Below, piece after piece: positions 7,110-11,765 of a stretch of 11,765 nucleotides of DNA. Position 1 is the first letter of the stretch. Each line of letters begins with the position of its first letter. The stretch spans positions 1 through 11,765 of the forward strand of contig DBBA01000243.1 in NCBI GenBank assembly GCA_002291955.1, in the 5' to 3' direction. Both the position numbers and the translations under genes were made by a program. Under the pieces are notes generated by a model. That model made no database searches. It worked only from the letters and a program-made list of their open reading frames with translations, and was not told the origin of the DNA. This DNA is from Rhodobacteraceae bacterium UBA996 (GTDB taxonomy: Bacteria; Pseudomonadota; Alphaproteobacteria; Rhodobacterales; Rhodobacteraceae).

Positions 7110-7508
7110 CTAGGCGCCCATGAACCAGCGGGCCAGAGCAAGAACCGCGATGACGACAGCAACGATTGTCGCAAGCCCCGGACGCGGGTCCGCGTCACGC
7201 CGTGTCCGTGCGGTGGCCTCGGACGGCGCCCCCGGCAGAAGGCCGATCAGGTGACGGGTCCGGGCCGCCAGGGTTCCGGGCACCCCGACAAGGTCGCCCT
7301 GGCGCTGCATGAGGTCCGCAAGATGCTGCCGGGCTCGCTCCGGGGCCATGCGCGACAAGGATGCCGCTTCTTCCCAGGGATCGACCCCAAGCCGCGCAAG
7401 GACCGACAGGACCGAAACCGCCCTGCCACCGGGGTCATCCCCGGCGGGAGCCGTCAGGAACCGGTCGAAGGGCGTTTCGGACGGGCGCAAGTCGCGTGTC
7501 GTGGCCAT
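7110..7508 (-). CDS. Small tail-anchored membrane protein, 132 residues, function unknown
   Basis: This is a predicted single-pass protein with a soluble N-terminal body and a C-terminal membrane segment at about 112-129 (A-T-I-V-A-V-V-I-A-V-L-A-L-A), so most of it should face the cytoplasm. The body contains E-T-P-F-D-R-F-L-x-A-P-x-G-D-D near 11-25, then V-S-V-L-S-V-L-A-R-L-G-V-D-P-W-E-E-A-A near 31-49, then a helix M-A-P-E-R-A-R-Q-H-L-A-D-L-M and a second helical stretch ending L-I-G-L-L-P-G. An arginine-rich linker precedes the membrane helix. No enzymatic motif is visible. I use the ATG at 7506-7508 because a perfect AGGAGG (7514-7519 on the complement) sits five bases upstream; the longer frame to 7610 has no such site. 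It is divergent from the three-gene operon starting at 7692 and may share its control region. Confidence 0.82.
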   Translation of the reverse strand: MATTRDLRPSETPFDRFLTAPAGDDPGGRAVSVLSVLARLGVDPWEEAASLSRMAPERARQHLADLMQRQGDLVGVPGTLAARTRHLIGLLPGAPSEATARTRRDADPRPGLATIVAVVIAVLALARWFMGA

Positions 7509-7691
7509 CGTATCCTCCTGCGTGTTGCCCTGCGTGGTGCGGGAACGCCTGTGCTGAACGCCTGCGTCGGTCGCCAGCCGCAGGCCGCGATCACCACTCT
7601 CGCGGCGCAAAGCACCTCACGCACTAACCCCGGTCAGTATCGGCGGGCGCCAATTGGGTCACAGTGCACGCAACACCGGAAGGACCCCGTG
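7509..7691. promoter_or_regulatory. Divergent intergenic region with probable promoters on both strands
   Basis: The 183 bases between start codons at 7508 (minus) and 7692 (plus) must hold the signals for the tail-anchored protein and the three-gene operon. Candidate lower-GC stretches are CACGCACTAACCCC (near 7617-7630) and CCAATTGGGTCACAG (near 7650-7664). CCAATTGG is an 8-base palindrome that could be a protein-binding site. No clear -35/-10 pair was found. A frame crossing this whole region on the plus strand exists but lacks a ribosome binding site and family-like features. Confidence 0.4.
7514..7519 (-). promoter_or_regulatory. Consensus Shine-Dalgarno AGGAGG
   Basis: CCTCCT on the given strand reads AGGAGG on the complement, five bases before the ATG at 7508. 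It is the strongest ribosome binding site in the window and decides the start of the 132-residue tail-anchored protein. Confidence 0.85.
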
Positions 7692-7970
7692 ATGGAAACC
7701 CGCTCGACCCGATCCCTCCTGCACCTGCGCCACCCCTTCGTCCTGCCGGGAAGCGATGCGCCGCTTCCCGCAGGAGCCTATGTCCTGATCGAGGAGGAGG
7801 AACGTCTGCAGGGGCTGACCTTCGACGCCTACCGGCGCACGGGCACCTTCCTTGTGGTCGGCGGCGGACCGGACGCGCCAGGCCGGACCGAGCTGCGCCC
7901 GTTGACGGGCGACGACCTGACCCACCTGATCGCGCAAGACGCGGCGGTGGATGGGGGTGGGTCATCATGA
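7692..7970 (+). CDS. Small protein with H-x-F-x-LPG-x-D motif, 92 residues, function unknown
   Basis: No characterised family is recognised. It is predicted to be cytosolic and mainly beta. The N-terminal block H14-P-F16-V-L18-P19-G20-S-D22-x-x-L25-P26-A-G28-A-Y30 is followed by an acidic strand V-L-I-E-E-E-E-R-L (31-39) and F-D-A-Y-R-R-T (44-50). The C-terminal helix T-G-D-D-L-T-H-L-I-A-Q-D (72-83) looks amphipathic. The same N-terminal block occurs in the 156-residue protein two genes downstream, so the two probably share a domain. The ATG at 7692 is supported by GGAAGGA at 7678-7684. An upstream in-frame extension to 7038 is much longer but has low-complexity, noncoding-like content. Its TGA overlaps the next ATG by three bases plus one (ATGA at 7967-7970), which implies co-translation. 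Confidence 0.8.
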   Translation: METRSTRSLLHLRHPFVLPGSDAPLPAGAYVLIEEEERLQGLTFDAYRRTGTFLVVGGGPDAPGRTELRPLTGDDLTHLIAQDAAVDGGGSS

Positions 7971-8326
7971 CCGGCCGGACGCTGTACGGCGGACCCGGTG
8001 CATCCGGCCGACGTGCCGCCCGGTCCGGCGAATGGTGGGGCACCGGCTGGTCGCGGCCTGCCCTTGCCTCCGCCGAATCCGCCCCAATCAGCGGCCGTGG
8101 TGTCGAGCTGCGCAAGCGACACGGCATCTGGCACGCCACGTTCGATGGCGCCTTTGCCGGCGACTTCCTGACGCCTGAGACGGCCCAGAATGCCATGACC
8201 GCTGCCCGGCAGGCGCTGACCCGTCGCGACGGCCCGGAAACGGCACCACGCGATGACTGGCAGACCAGTCCGAACCGAACGACCGCGCGCGAATTCGCGC
8301 AGAAGGGACGACGATGCCTGTCCTGA
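7967..8326 (+). CDS. Hypothetical protein, 119 residues, translationally coupled
   Basis: I do not recognise this protein. The first 40 residues are glycine/arginine/serine-rich and probably flexible. A short folded unit follows at about 43-85: G-V-E-L-R-K-R-H-G-I-W-H-A-T-F-D-G (two beta strands around Gly-Ile-Trp), then F-L-T-P-E-T-A-Q-N-A-M-T-A-A-R-Q-A-L as a helix. This beta-beta-alpha order resembles small domains such as DUF2188, but the resemblance is only in pattern. The C-terminal 30 residues are polar. The ATG at 7967 lies within the upstream stop (ATGA), with purine-rich GGGGGTGGG at 7952-7960 as a possible ribosome site. Its own end overlaps the next gene by 13 bases. The tight packing between two genes with a shared motif argues that it is real despite weak conservation cues. 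Confidence 0.68.
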   Translation: MTGRTLYGGPGASGRRAARSGEWWGTGWSRPALASAESAPISGRGVELRKRHGIWHATFDGAFAGDFLTPETAQNAMTAARQALTRRDGPETAPRDDWQTSPNRTTAREFAQKGRRCLS

Positions 8327-8784
8327 TGAACTCGAAGACCCGGATGACCTTTATCCACGCCTTCACCTTGCCCGGCTTCGACGAGGTGCTGCCGCCCGGG
8401 GACTACGATGTCGCGCCGGAGGTCGGGGCAGTCTTTCGTCCGTCGGACCCGCTGACCTGCGTGGGCCGCGCACAGATGCACCTGCAGGCGCGCAAGGGGC
8501 ACCCGGGCCTCGCGCGCAGCCTGTCCGTCTCGCTTGCCGCGCTTGCACAAGCAGGATTGCGCGACGGGGAAGCAGACCGCGACCTTGTCGACGTGGTCCT
8601 CGACAGCATGCTGTCCGATCCGATGATCTGGCTTGTCATGGGCGCGGACGGCGTGTCCGAGGACGAGGTACGCACCCGCTATGCGCGATTGCGGAGCGCC
8701 CGGCAGGATGCTGCTGGCGATGTCCCCGCGCTTAACAGGACGGTGCGCCTCGCGCCGAACACCCACGCCGAGGATCACGCCTAG
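8314..8784 (+). CDS. Protein with H-x-F-x-LPG-x-D N-terminal motif plus helical C-terminal region, 156 residues
   Basis: This is a probable paralogue-domain partner of the 92-residue protein. H15-A-F17-T-L19-P20-G21-F-D23-x-x-L26-P27-P-G29-D-Y31 repeats the same spacing. The region from about 50 onward differs and is mostly helical: S-L-S-V-S-L-A-A-L-A-Q-A-G near 69-81, then a segment rich in Asp/Val/Leu (D-L-V-D-V-V-L-D-S-M-L-S-D-P-M-I-W-L-V-M near 90-109), then V-S-E-D-E-V-R-T-R-Y-A-R-L. No signal peptide or catalytic motif is seen. I prefer the ATG at 8314 because AAGGGA lies at 8303-8308. A second in-frame ATG at 8326, overlapping the upstream stop as TGATG, would give a 152-residue protein and is a real alternative. 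It is the last gene of the three-gene operon; a 110-base gap follows. Confidence 0.8.
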   Translation: MPVLMNSKTRMTFIHAFTLPGFDEVLPPGDYDVAPEVGAVFRPSDPLTCVGRAQMHLQARKGHPGLARSLSVSLAALAQAGLRDGEADRDLVDVVLDSMLSDPMIWLVMGADGVSEDEVRTRYARLRSARQDAAGDVPALNRTVRLAPNTHAEDHA

Positions 8785-8894
8785 AACGAGGGGGTGCCAG
8801 TGCGGAACCAGTTACGCCCGCGCCAACCCACTCGCCCCGCACGCTTCATTCCCCGCTGCGGACCCCGTCCCCGGCACCGCACAAGGATCAACCC

Positions 8895-9602
8895 ATGAGC
8901 GCGACCCAAGGAGCCACGACGGCGTCGGTCCGACGGATCGTTGTCATCGCGAGTCTGGCCGTGCTGGCCGTCAGTGCCGCAGGCTCCATGACCCTGGCCC
9001 AGACGGATGCCCAGGCCATTCCAAGGGACGCGATCGCGCGCCCCTACAGCCCGGGATGGGAGTGTCGCCACGGCTACCGGACGTCCGGCGATGGGTGCGC
9101 GCCGATACCCGTGCCTGCGAACGCGCATCTTGGGGTATCGGGCCTCAGTTGGTCCTGCGACCGGGGTTTCCGGCAAACAGGCGATACCTGCGCCGCGATC
9201 GCGGTCCCATCGAACGGGTTCCTGTCTGACCGGGGGCTTGGCACGGGGTGGGAATGCGCCCGCGGCCTTGCGGCATCGGACAACGTCTGCGTCCCGATCC
9301 CGGTGCCCGCGAACGGCTACCTGACGAACGCGCGGACCGGCGCGCCCTGGGCCTGCGAGCGCGGCTACCGGGCCACCGCCGACCGGTGCGACCCGGTTGC
9401 CGTGCCGCAATACGGATACCTCGACGACACGGCCTATGGGCCGGGGTGGCGCTGCGAACGGGGATTCCGTGCCGGGGCTTCCGCCTGCACCCCGATCACC
9501 CTGCCCGGGAACGCCCATCTCGACCATTCGGGCAACGGCTGGCTGTGCGACCGCGGGTTCCGGCTTGTGCCAGAGGAGACATCATGCAGCCCCGCGTCCT
9601 GA
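8895..9602 (+). CDS. Secreted cysteine-repeat protein, 235 residues, six W-x-C-x-R-G repeats
   Basis: The N terminus is a clear export signal, with Arg13-Arg14 then a hydrophobic stretch at 15-35 and likely cleavage after A-Q-A near 41 (or L-A near 35). The mature protein should fold in the periplasm or outside the cell. It consists of six tandem units of 31-33 residues, each W-x-C-x-x-G-(F/Y/L) followed by a second Cys, then (I/V)-x-(V/L)-P-x-(N/Y)-(A/G)-x-L. Cysteines pair as 57/68, 88/99, 121/132, 154/165, 187/198 and 218/231. Spacing is 11 in the first five units and 13 in the last. Twelve cysteines, all inside the repeats, suggest six disulfides, EGF- or sushi-like in spirit, but I cannot name a family. 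The ATG is supported by AAGGA at 8883-8887. Nothing indicates enzymatic activity. An adhesive, binding or structural envelope role is only a guess. Confidence 0.88.
   Translation: MSATQGATTASVRRIVVIASLAVLAVSAAGSMTLAQTDAQAIPRDAIARPYSPGWECRHGYRTSGDGCAPIPVPANAHLGVSGLSWSCDRGFRQTGDTCAAIAVPSNGFLSDRGLGTGWECARGLAASDNVCVPIPVPANGYLTNARTGAPWACERGYRATADRCDPVAVPQYGYLDDTAYGPGWRCERGFRAGASACTPITLPGNAHLDHSGNGWLCDRGFRLVPEETSCSPAS
9057..9587 (+). repeat. Six-unit coding tandem repeat (31-33 residues each)
   Basis: Units begin at the Trp codons 9057, 9150, 9249, 9348, 9447 and 9540. Periods are 93, 99, 99, 99 and 93 bases. The amino acid pattern is conserved but the DNA is diverged. This indicates old duplication kept by selection on the fold rather than recent slippage. 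Confidence 0.9.
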
Positions 9603-9636
9603 CATCACCCCGGCACCATGGCGAACGAGGTGTTCC

Positions 9637-10443
9637 ATGCGACTGCGCCTAGGGTGCCGCCTGCAGTTCAGCCTGCCACAGGATACGCCGCTGATCGCGA
9701 TGCTGAACGTCCACTACAGCCGCTTCGGCGATCTCGAGGCGCCGGACAACCTGATCGTGTCGACCAGCGTGCGGCTGGACGGGTACCGTGACGGCTTCGG
9801 CAACTGGTGCACCCGGATGGTGGCGCCCGCCGGCACCTTCGTGCTGTCCACCGACGCAGTCCTGCGCGACGATGGTGCTGCGGATCCGGTGGCGGCCGGC
9901 GCGCGCCAGCACGCCGTGCAGGACCTGCCGTCCGAGACGCTCGTGTACCTTCTGGGCAGCCGCTATTGCGACACCGACCTGCTGACCGAGGAGGCCTGGC
10001 GCCTGTTCGGGACCGGACCGGTCGCCGCGCTGACCGGCTGGGCCCGCGTGCAGTTCGGCTACGCGCACGCCCGCGCGACGCGGACCGCCTCGCAGACACT
10101 GCACGAGGGGCGGGGCGTCTGCCGCGACTTCGCCCATGCGGCCATCGCGCTGTGCCGCTGCATGAACATCCCGGCGCGCTACTGCACGGGGTACCTTGGC
10201 GACGTGGGCGAACCCCTGCCGCATCCGCCCGGCGATTTCGCCGCCTGGATGGAGGTGTACCTAGACGGGCGCTGGTGGGTGTTCGACCCGCGCAACAACA
10301 CCCCCCGCCGGTCGCGCGTTCTGATCGCCCGTGGCCGCGATGCCGCCGACGTGCCGCTGACCCAGACCTTCGGACTGCACACGATGACGGGCTTCGAGGT
10401 GTGGACCGACGAACTGGTCCTCCCGGACCCAGGAAAGGACTGA
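9637..10443 (+). CDS. Transglutaminase-like protein with catalytic His position occupied by Ala
   Basis: This 268-residue protein has an N-terminal beta domain of the bacterial transglutaminase type (about 1-95) and a transglutaminase-like cysteine-peptidase core (about 125-225). The core keeps the nucleophile in G-R-G-V-C162-R-D-F-A-H and the aspartate in W-W-V-F-D217-P-R-N-N. The usual H-A-W is here A202-A-W (D-F-A-A-W-M-E-V-Y-L), read from GCC at 10240-10242. Members of this family are predicted cytosolic proteases or amidases, or protein crosslinkers; few have a proven substrate. Without the His, the enzyme may be inactive, use another base, or act as a scaffold. The ATG at 9637 follows GAGG at 9626-9629, and longer upstream frames lack family similarity. 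It is four bases from the next gene and clearly in one operon with it and the second transglutaminase. Confidence 0.88.
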   Translation: MRLRLGCRLQFSLPQDTPLIAMLNVHYSRFGDLEAPDNLIVSTSVRLDGYRDGFGNWCTRMVAPAGTFVLSTDAVLRDDGAADPVAAGARQHAVQDLPSETLVYLLGSRYCDTDLLTEEAWRLFGTGPVAALTGWARVQFGYAHARATRTASQTLHEGRGVCRDFAHAAIALCRCMNIPARYCTGYLGDVGEPLPHPPGDFAAWMEVYLDGRWWVFDPRNNTPRRSRVLIARGRDAADVPLTQTFGLHTMTGFEVWTDELVLPDPGKD

Positions 10444-10447
10444 CCCG

Positions 10448-10663
10448 ATGACGCACGACATCCTCTCGGAAGTCGCCGCCCGCCTGCGCACACGGCTAGA
10501 CGTGCCCGCTATCCGCAGTTGCCTGCGCTGCGCGACACGGTTCCACAGCGAGGGCTTCAACGAACGCATCTGCCGCCGCTGCAAGGCCTCGGCGTCCTGG
10601 CTGTCGTCCGTCCCCAGCGCCGACGGGCGTGCCCGCCGCCGCAGCGGCCGGTCGTCGGGGTAG
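10448..10663 (+). CDS. Small zinc-ribbon-like protein, 71 residues
   Basis: Two C-x-x-C knuckles, Cys25/Cys28 (S-C-L-R-C) and Cys42/Cys45 (I-C-R-R-C), are separated by 13 residues that include R-F-H-S-E-G-F-N-E-R. That is the layout of a four-cysteine zinc ribbon. An N-terminal amphipathic helix precedes it and a basic Arg/Ser-rich tail follows (about 60-71). Such proteins bind nucleic acid or another protein; the partner is unknown. It starts four bases after the first transglutaminase stop, with AGGAAAGGA at 10430-10438 as ribosome site. It ends ten bases before the most likely start of the second transglutaminase. Its place between two related enzymes suggests co-expression and possibly a partner role, which is inference. 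Confidence 0.78.
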   Translation: MTHDILSEVAARLRTRLDVPAIRSCLRCATRFHSEGFNERICRRCKASASWLSSVPSADGRARRRSGRSSG

Positions 10664-10673
10664 CCCCGGGTTG

Positions 10674-11537
10674 GTGGCGCTGTCGATCATCCACCGGACC
10701 ACCTACCGGTTCGGGGGGCCTGTCCGGCTGGAACCCCATCGCCTGATGCTGCGCCCGCGCGAGACCCCGGACCTTCTGCTTCTGTCCTTCGACCTGCAAC
10801 TCACGCCGCCTGCCACGGTCACGTGGGGCCATAACGTGGGCGGCAACGCGGTCGCCACGGCGCGGTTTACCACTCGGTCGGACGACCTGACCATCGAAAG
10901 CCGGGCCACCGTCGATCTGGTCGCACCCGCCTGGCCCGACTACGACATCGCAGGCTTCGCGCGGACCTATCCCTTTGCCTATGCCGACGACGACCGGACC
11001 GACCTTGGCGCCCTCCAGCGGCCGCAGTACGCAGACACGGCGGGACACCTTGCGGCCTGGGCGGCGGGGTTCGTCCAGCGCCCGACGACCGACACGCTGG
11101 CCCTCCTGCAGGACGTGGCGACAGGCATCGCCGCGCGTATCACCTACCAAAGCCGCGAGTCCGAGGGCACGCAGGGCCCCCTCGAGACGCGCGGTCGCGG
11201 GTGGAGGTCATGTCGCGATCTTGCCGTCCTGTTTGCCGAGGCGGTCCGGACACTGGGGTTCGGCGCCCGGCTCGTGTCGGGCTACCTGCACGACCCGACC
11301 CACGCGGGCGCGGGGTCAGCCGATACCGGATCGACCCATGCCTGGGTCGAGGTGTTCCTGCCCGGTGCGGGCTGGGTCGCCTTCGATCCGACGAACCGGA
11401 CCTCGGGTGCCATGAACCTGATCCCCGTCGCCGCCGCGCGCAGCATCCGCCAGATCGCGCCGGTGACCGGAAGCTTCCGGAGCGACGTCCCCGTGCACGC
11501 CCAGATGAGCGTGGCGGTCATTGTCGCTTGCGCGTGA
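10674..11537 (+). CDS. Transglutaminase-like protein with complete Cys-His-Asp triad
   Basis: The protein has 287 residues. The N-terminal bacterial transglutaminase domain starts with I-I-H-R-T-T-Y-R-F and continues E-P-H-R-L-M-L-R-P-R, a hallmark of the family. The catalytic core has Cys180 in W-R-S-C-R-D-L-A, His222 in T-H-A-W-V-E-V-F, and Asp238 in W-V-A-F-D-P-T-N, each followed by the expected neighbours. The likely activity is a cysteine-peptidase/amidase or protein crosslinking reaction; the natural substrate of this bacterial group is unsettled. No signal peptide is present, so it should be cytosolic. The GTG at 10674 is chosen because the family N terminus begins just there. TTG at 10671 and GTG at 10629 (overlapping the zinc-ribbon gene) are alternatives, and none has a strong ribosome site, so it may depend on coupling. 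It is the last gene of the three-gene set. Confidence 0.9.
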   Translation: MALSIIHRTTYRFGGPVRLEPHRLMLRPRETPDLLLLSFDLQLTPPATVTWGHNVGGNAVATARFTTRSDDLTIESRATVDLVAPAWPDYDIAGFARTYPFAYADDDRTDLGALQRPQYADTAGHLAAWAAGFVQRPTTDTLALLQDVATGIAARITYQSRESEGTQGPLETRGRGWRSCRDLAVLFAEAVRTLGFGARLVSGYLHDPTHAGAGSADTGSTHAWVEVFLPGAGWVAFDPTNRTSGAMNLIPVAAARSIRQIAPVTGSFRSDVPVHAQMSVAVIVACA

Positions 11538-11663
11538 CGAATTGACCGGCTTGATCGACCCCGGGGTGCGTGGGCTGCCGGGATTGCAAGATGAAAGGGG
11601 TGCGGCAACCGACCCGCAAGATTCTGTTGTCAGAGGCCTTTGCGTGCGGCACGTCGCACAGGA

Positions 11664-11721
11664 CTGCGGCAGAATCCTCGCCATGTGGTTCTAAACACGC
11701 GCCAATTCCTGCGGCAGGATC
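11664..11721. repeat. Twin CTGCGGCAG palindromes downstream of the transglutaminase operon
   Basis: CTGCGGCAGAATC at 11664-11676 and CTGCGGCAGGATC at 11709-11721 match at 12 of 13 positions and are 45 bases apart, about four helical turns. The second is the core of a 13-base palindrome TCCTGCGGCAGGA (11707-11719). They lie in the 228-base region after 11537 in which I see no gene, and could be paired operator sites for a gene beyond the right edge. Chance is possible in GC-rich DNA. Confidence 0.35.
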
Positions 11722-11765
11722 GCGCTGGTTCGCATATGCACCTGTCGTATCCGTCCGGTCCCCGC

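Noticed and set aside
7038..7970. 310-codon plus-strand frame extending the 92-residue gene upstream
   Set aside because: The upstream 218 codons run antisense through the tail-anchored gene and across its promoter region. The ribosome site and motif-bearing start are at 7692.
7624..8778. 384-codon minus-strand frame opposite the three-gene operon
   Set aside because: Three overlapping plus-strand genes with ribosome sites and a shared motif explain this region. The antisense product has no family features.
8804..8808. GGAAC as a possible -35 of a general-stress (EcfG) promoter before the secreted repeat protein
   Set aside because: No CGTT-like -10 element follows at the required 16-17 base spacing.
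9618..9652. Alternative short starts (ATG at 9583 and 9618) before the first transglutaminase
   Set aside because: They lie in other frames, give very short or featureless peptides, and the ATG at 9637 has a suitable ribosome site and the family N terminus.
11558..11567. ACCCCGGGGT palindrome after the last transglutaminase as a terminator
   Set aside because: It is a perfect palindrome without loop bases, so it cannot form a useful RNA hairpin, and no T-run follows.

Overview
The window is very GC-rich, gene-dense DNA with third-position G/C bias throughout. It most resembles an alphaproteobacterium of the Rhodobacterales (Paracoccaceae) type. The best evidence is a compact sqdB-sqdD-sqdC operon for the sulfolipid SQDG, in the order known from Rhodobacter sphaeroides, followed by a PpaA/AerR-like cobalamin/heme-sensor-type protein. 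No rRNA, tRNA, CRISPR array, insertion sequence or integrase was seen. The genus cannot be fixed from this sequence alone.

Region 1 (1-1641) is metabolic. It holds the 3' end of a D-lactate-dehydrogenase-type FAD oxidase, then a zinc-free NADPH:quinone oxidoreductase whose ribosome binding site overlaps the upstream stop codon. Region 2 (1827-4752) is the sulfolipid operon: SqdB makes UDP-sulfoquinovose, SqdD is a GT8-type glycosyltransferase and SqdC is a short-chain epimerase/reductase-like protein. The three genes are joined by 4-base ATGA and GTGA stop/start overlaps, which implies translational coupling. Region 3 (4990-6610) has two convergent regulators, a B12-binding/SCHIC-like protein and a Crp/Fnr-family activator without the FNR cysteine cluster, separated by a nested hairpin.

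Region 4 (6796-8784) contains small uncharacterised proteins. There is an 81-residue protein divergent from the Crp/Fnr gene, a tail-anchored 132-residue protein on the minus strand, and a divergent three-gene operon (92, 119 and 156 residues) with overlapping ends. The outer two members of that operon share an N-terminal motif, H-x-F-x-L-P-G-x-D-x-x-L-P-x-G-x-Y. Region 5 (8895-11537) encodes a secreted protein built from six two-cysteine repeats. It is followed by a tight operon of two transglutaminase-like proteins flanking a small four-cysteine zinc-ribbon protein. The first transglutaminase has Ala where the catalytic His is expected, while the second keeps a complete Cys-His-Asp triad. 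The last 228 bases hold no gene I can support, only some short palindromes.

The left half is well understood. The right half, from the Crp/Fnr gene onward, is the least described part. It could be a regulated stress or envelope module, but that link rests only on proximity and gene type.
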